From Solimonas sp. K1W22B-7 (GTDB lineage Bacteria; Pseudomonadota; Gammaproteobacteria; Nevskiales; Nevskiaceae): a stretch of DNA of 64,000 bases. The translations under genes and the position numbers were made by a program. Location of the stretch: positions 806,001 through 870,000 of the forward strand of contig NZ_CP031704.1 in assembly GCF_003428335.1 (NCBI RefSeq), in the 5' to 3' direction. Positions 63,887-64,000 of this stretch are shown here, piece by piece (the first letter of the stretch is position 1; every line of letters begins with the position of its first letter). Under the pieces are notes generated by a model. The model ran no database searches. It worked only from the letters and a program-made list of their open reading frames with translations, and had not been told where the DNA came from.

Positions 63887-64000
63887 TCAGGGCGTCTTCC
63901 GATTTCCTTCGCCGGAGTTTTTGAATCTGGCGAGATGAAAGCTGTACCAGAAGAACCCCAGCATCGCGCCGAAAAAGAGGGCGAAGGCGTAGCCCCAGAG
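63887..64000 (-). CDS. C-terminal end of a membrane protein (partial)
   Basis: An open frame enters from the window edge and stops at TGA (63889-63887). The visible 37 residues form one membrane helix (LWGYAFALFFGAMLGFFWY) followed by a short cytoplasmic tail rich in Lys, Arg and Gly ending RKTP. The gene starts beyond the window and cannot be named. The clear hydrophobic helix with flanking charges supports it as real. Confidence 0.6.
   Translation of the reverse strand, partial: LWGYAFALFFGAMLGFFWYSFHLARFKNSGEGNRKTP

Overview
The window is high-GC DNA (except where noted) from a free-living proteobacterium, most likely a gammaproteobacterium. Supporting points are the uvrA / MFS transporter / ssb arrangement, a roughly 810-residue FadE-type acyl-CoA dehydrogenase, a class I NrdA with two ATP cones, and many dispersed palindromes that begin and end with GTAG, as REP elements of Pseudomonas and Stenotrophomonas do. 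A RoxA-like haem protein and several DUF1329/DUF1302 envelope proteins fit a catabolically versatile member of the Nevskiales/Solimonas/Steroidobacter type. That placement is inference.

Region 1 (1-28 kb) is a catabolic supercluster. On the plus strand it encodes an ATP-dependent ketone carboxylase built from two HyuA-like subunits, a small zinc-type subunit and a HyuB-like subunit, with a possible fifth subunit. Interleaved or following are two short-chain dehydrogenases, a DUF3237 protein, a saccharopine-dehydrogenase-like protein and two paralogous acetoacetyl-CoA-synthetase-type ligases. Next come a MalT-type LuxR regulator and a DUF1302-DUF1329 envelope pair on the minus strand. A divergent carotenoid-cleavage-type oxygenase, an SCP2-type thiolase and a double-domain HxlR regulator follow. 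The gene set resembles the acetophenone carboxylase / benzoylacetate-CoA ligase route: alcohol to ketone, ATP-dependent carboxylation to a beta-keto acid, CoA activation, thiolysis. The true substrate is not visible from sequence.

Region 2 (27.7-38.4 kb) is mixed. It holds a DUF559 nuclease gene between inverted repeat copies, a DUF2214 membrane protein, two tandem secreted mini-curlins, nrdA with a predicted NrdR box pair, an FHA protein with an internally deleted paralogue, a divergent zinc-ribbon Ser/Thr kinase, an OmpA-family porin and a lipoprotein.

Region 3 (38.4-51.5 kb) holds a four-gene MacAB-type ABC exporter operon, then lipid catabolism genes: fadE, a glpD-type dehydrogenase, a VolA-like lipase lipoprotein and a second DUF1302 protein.

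Region 4 (51.5-64 kb) holds a cyclic-nucleotide-binding protein, uvrA, an MFS transporter, ssb, an IS30-family element, an AraC regulator divergent from an SGNH esterase, and a TetR regulator divergent from a three-haem RoxA-like lipoprotein with two candidate operators between them. The window closes with the C-terminal end of a membrane protein on the minus strand.

At least four families of dispersed palindromes lie in the intergenic spaces. I saw no tRNA, rRNA or CRISPR array.
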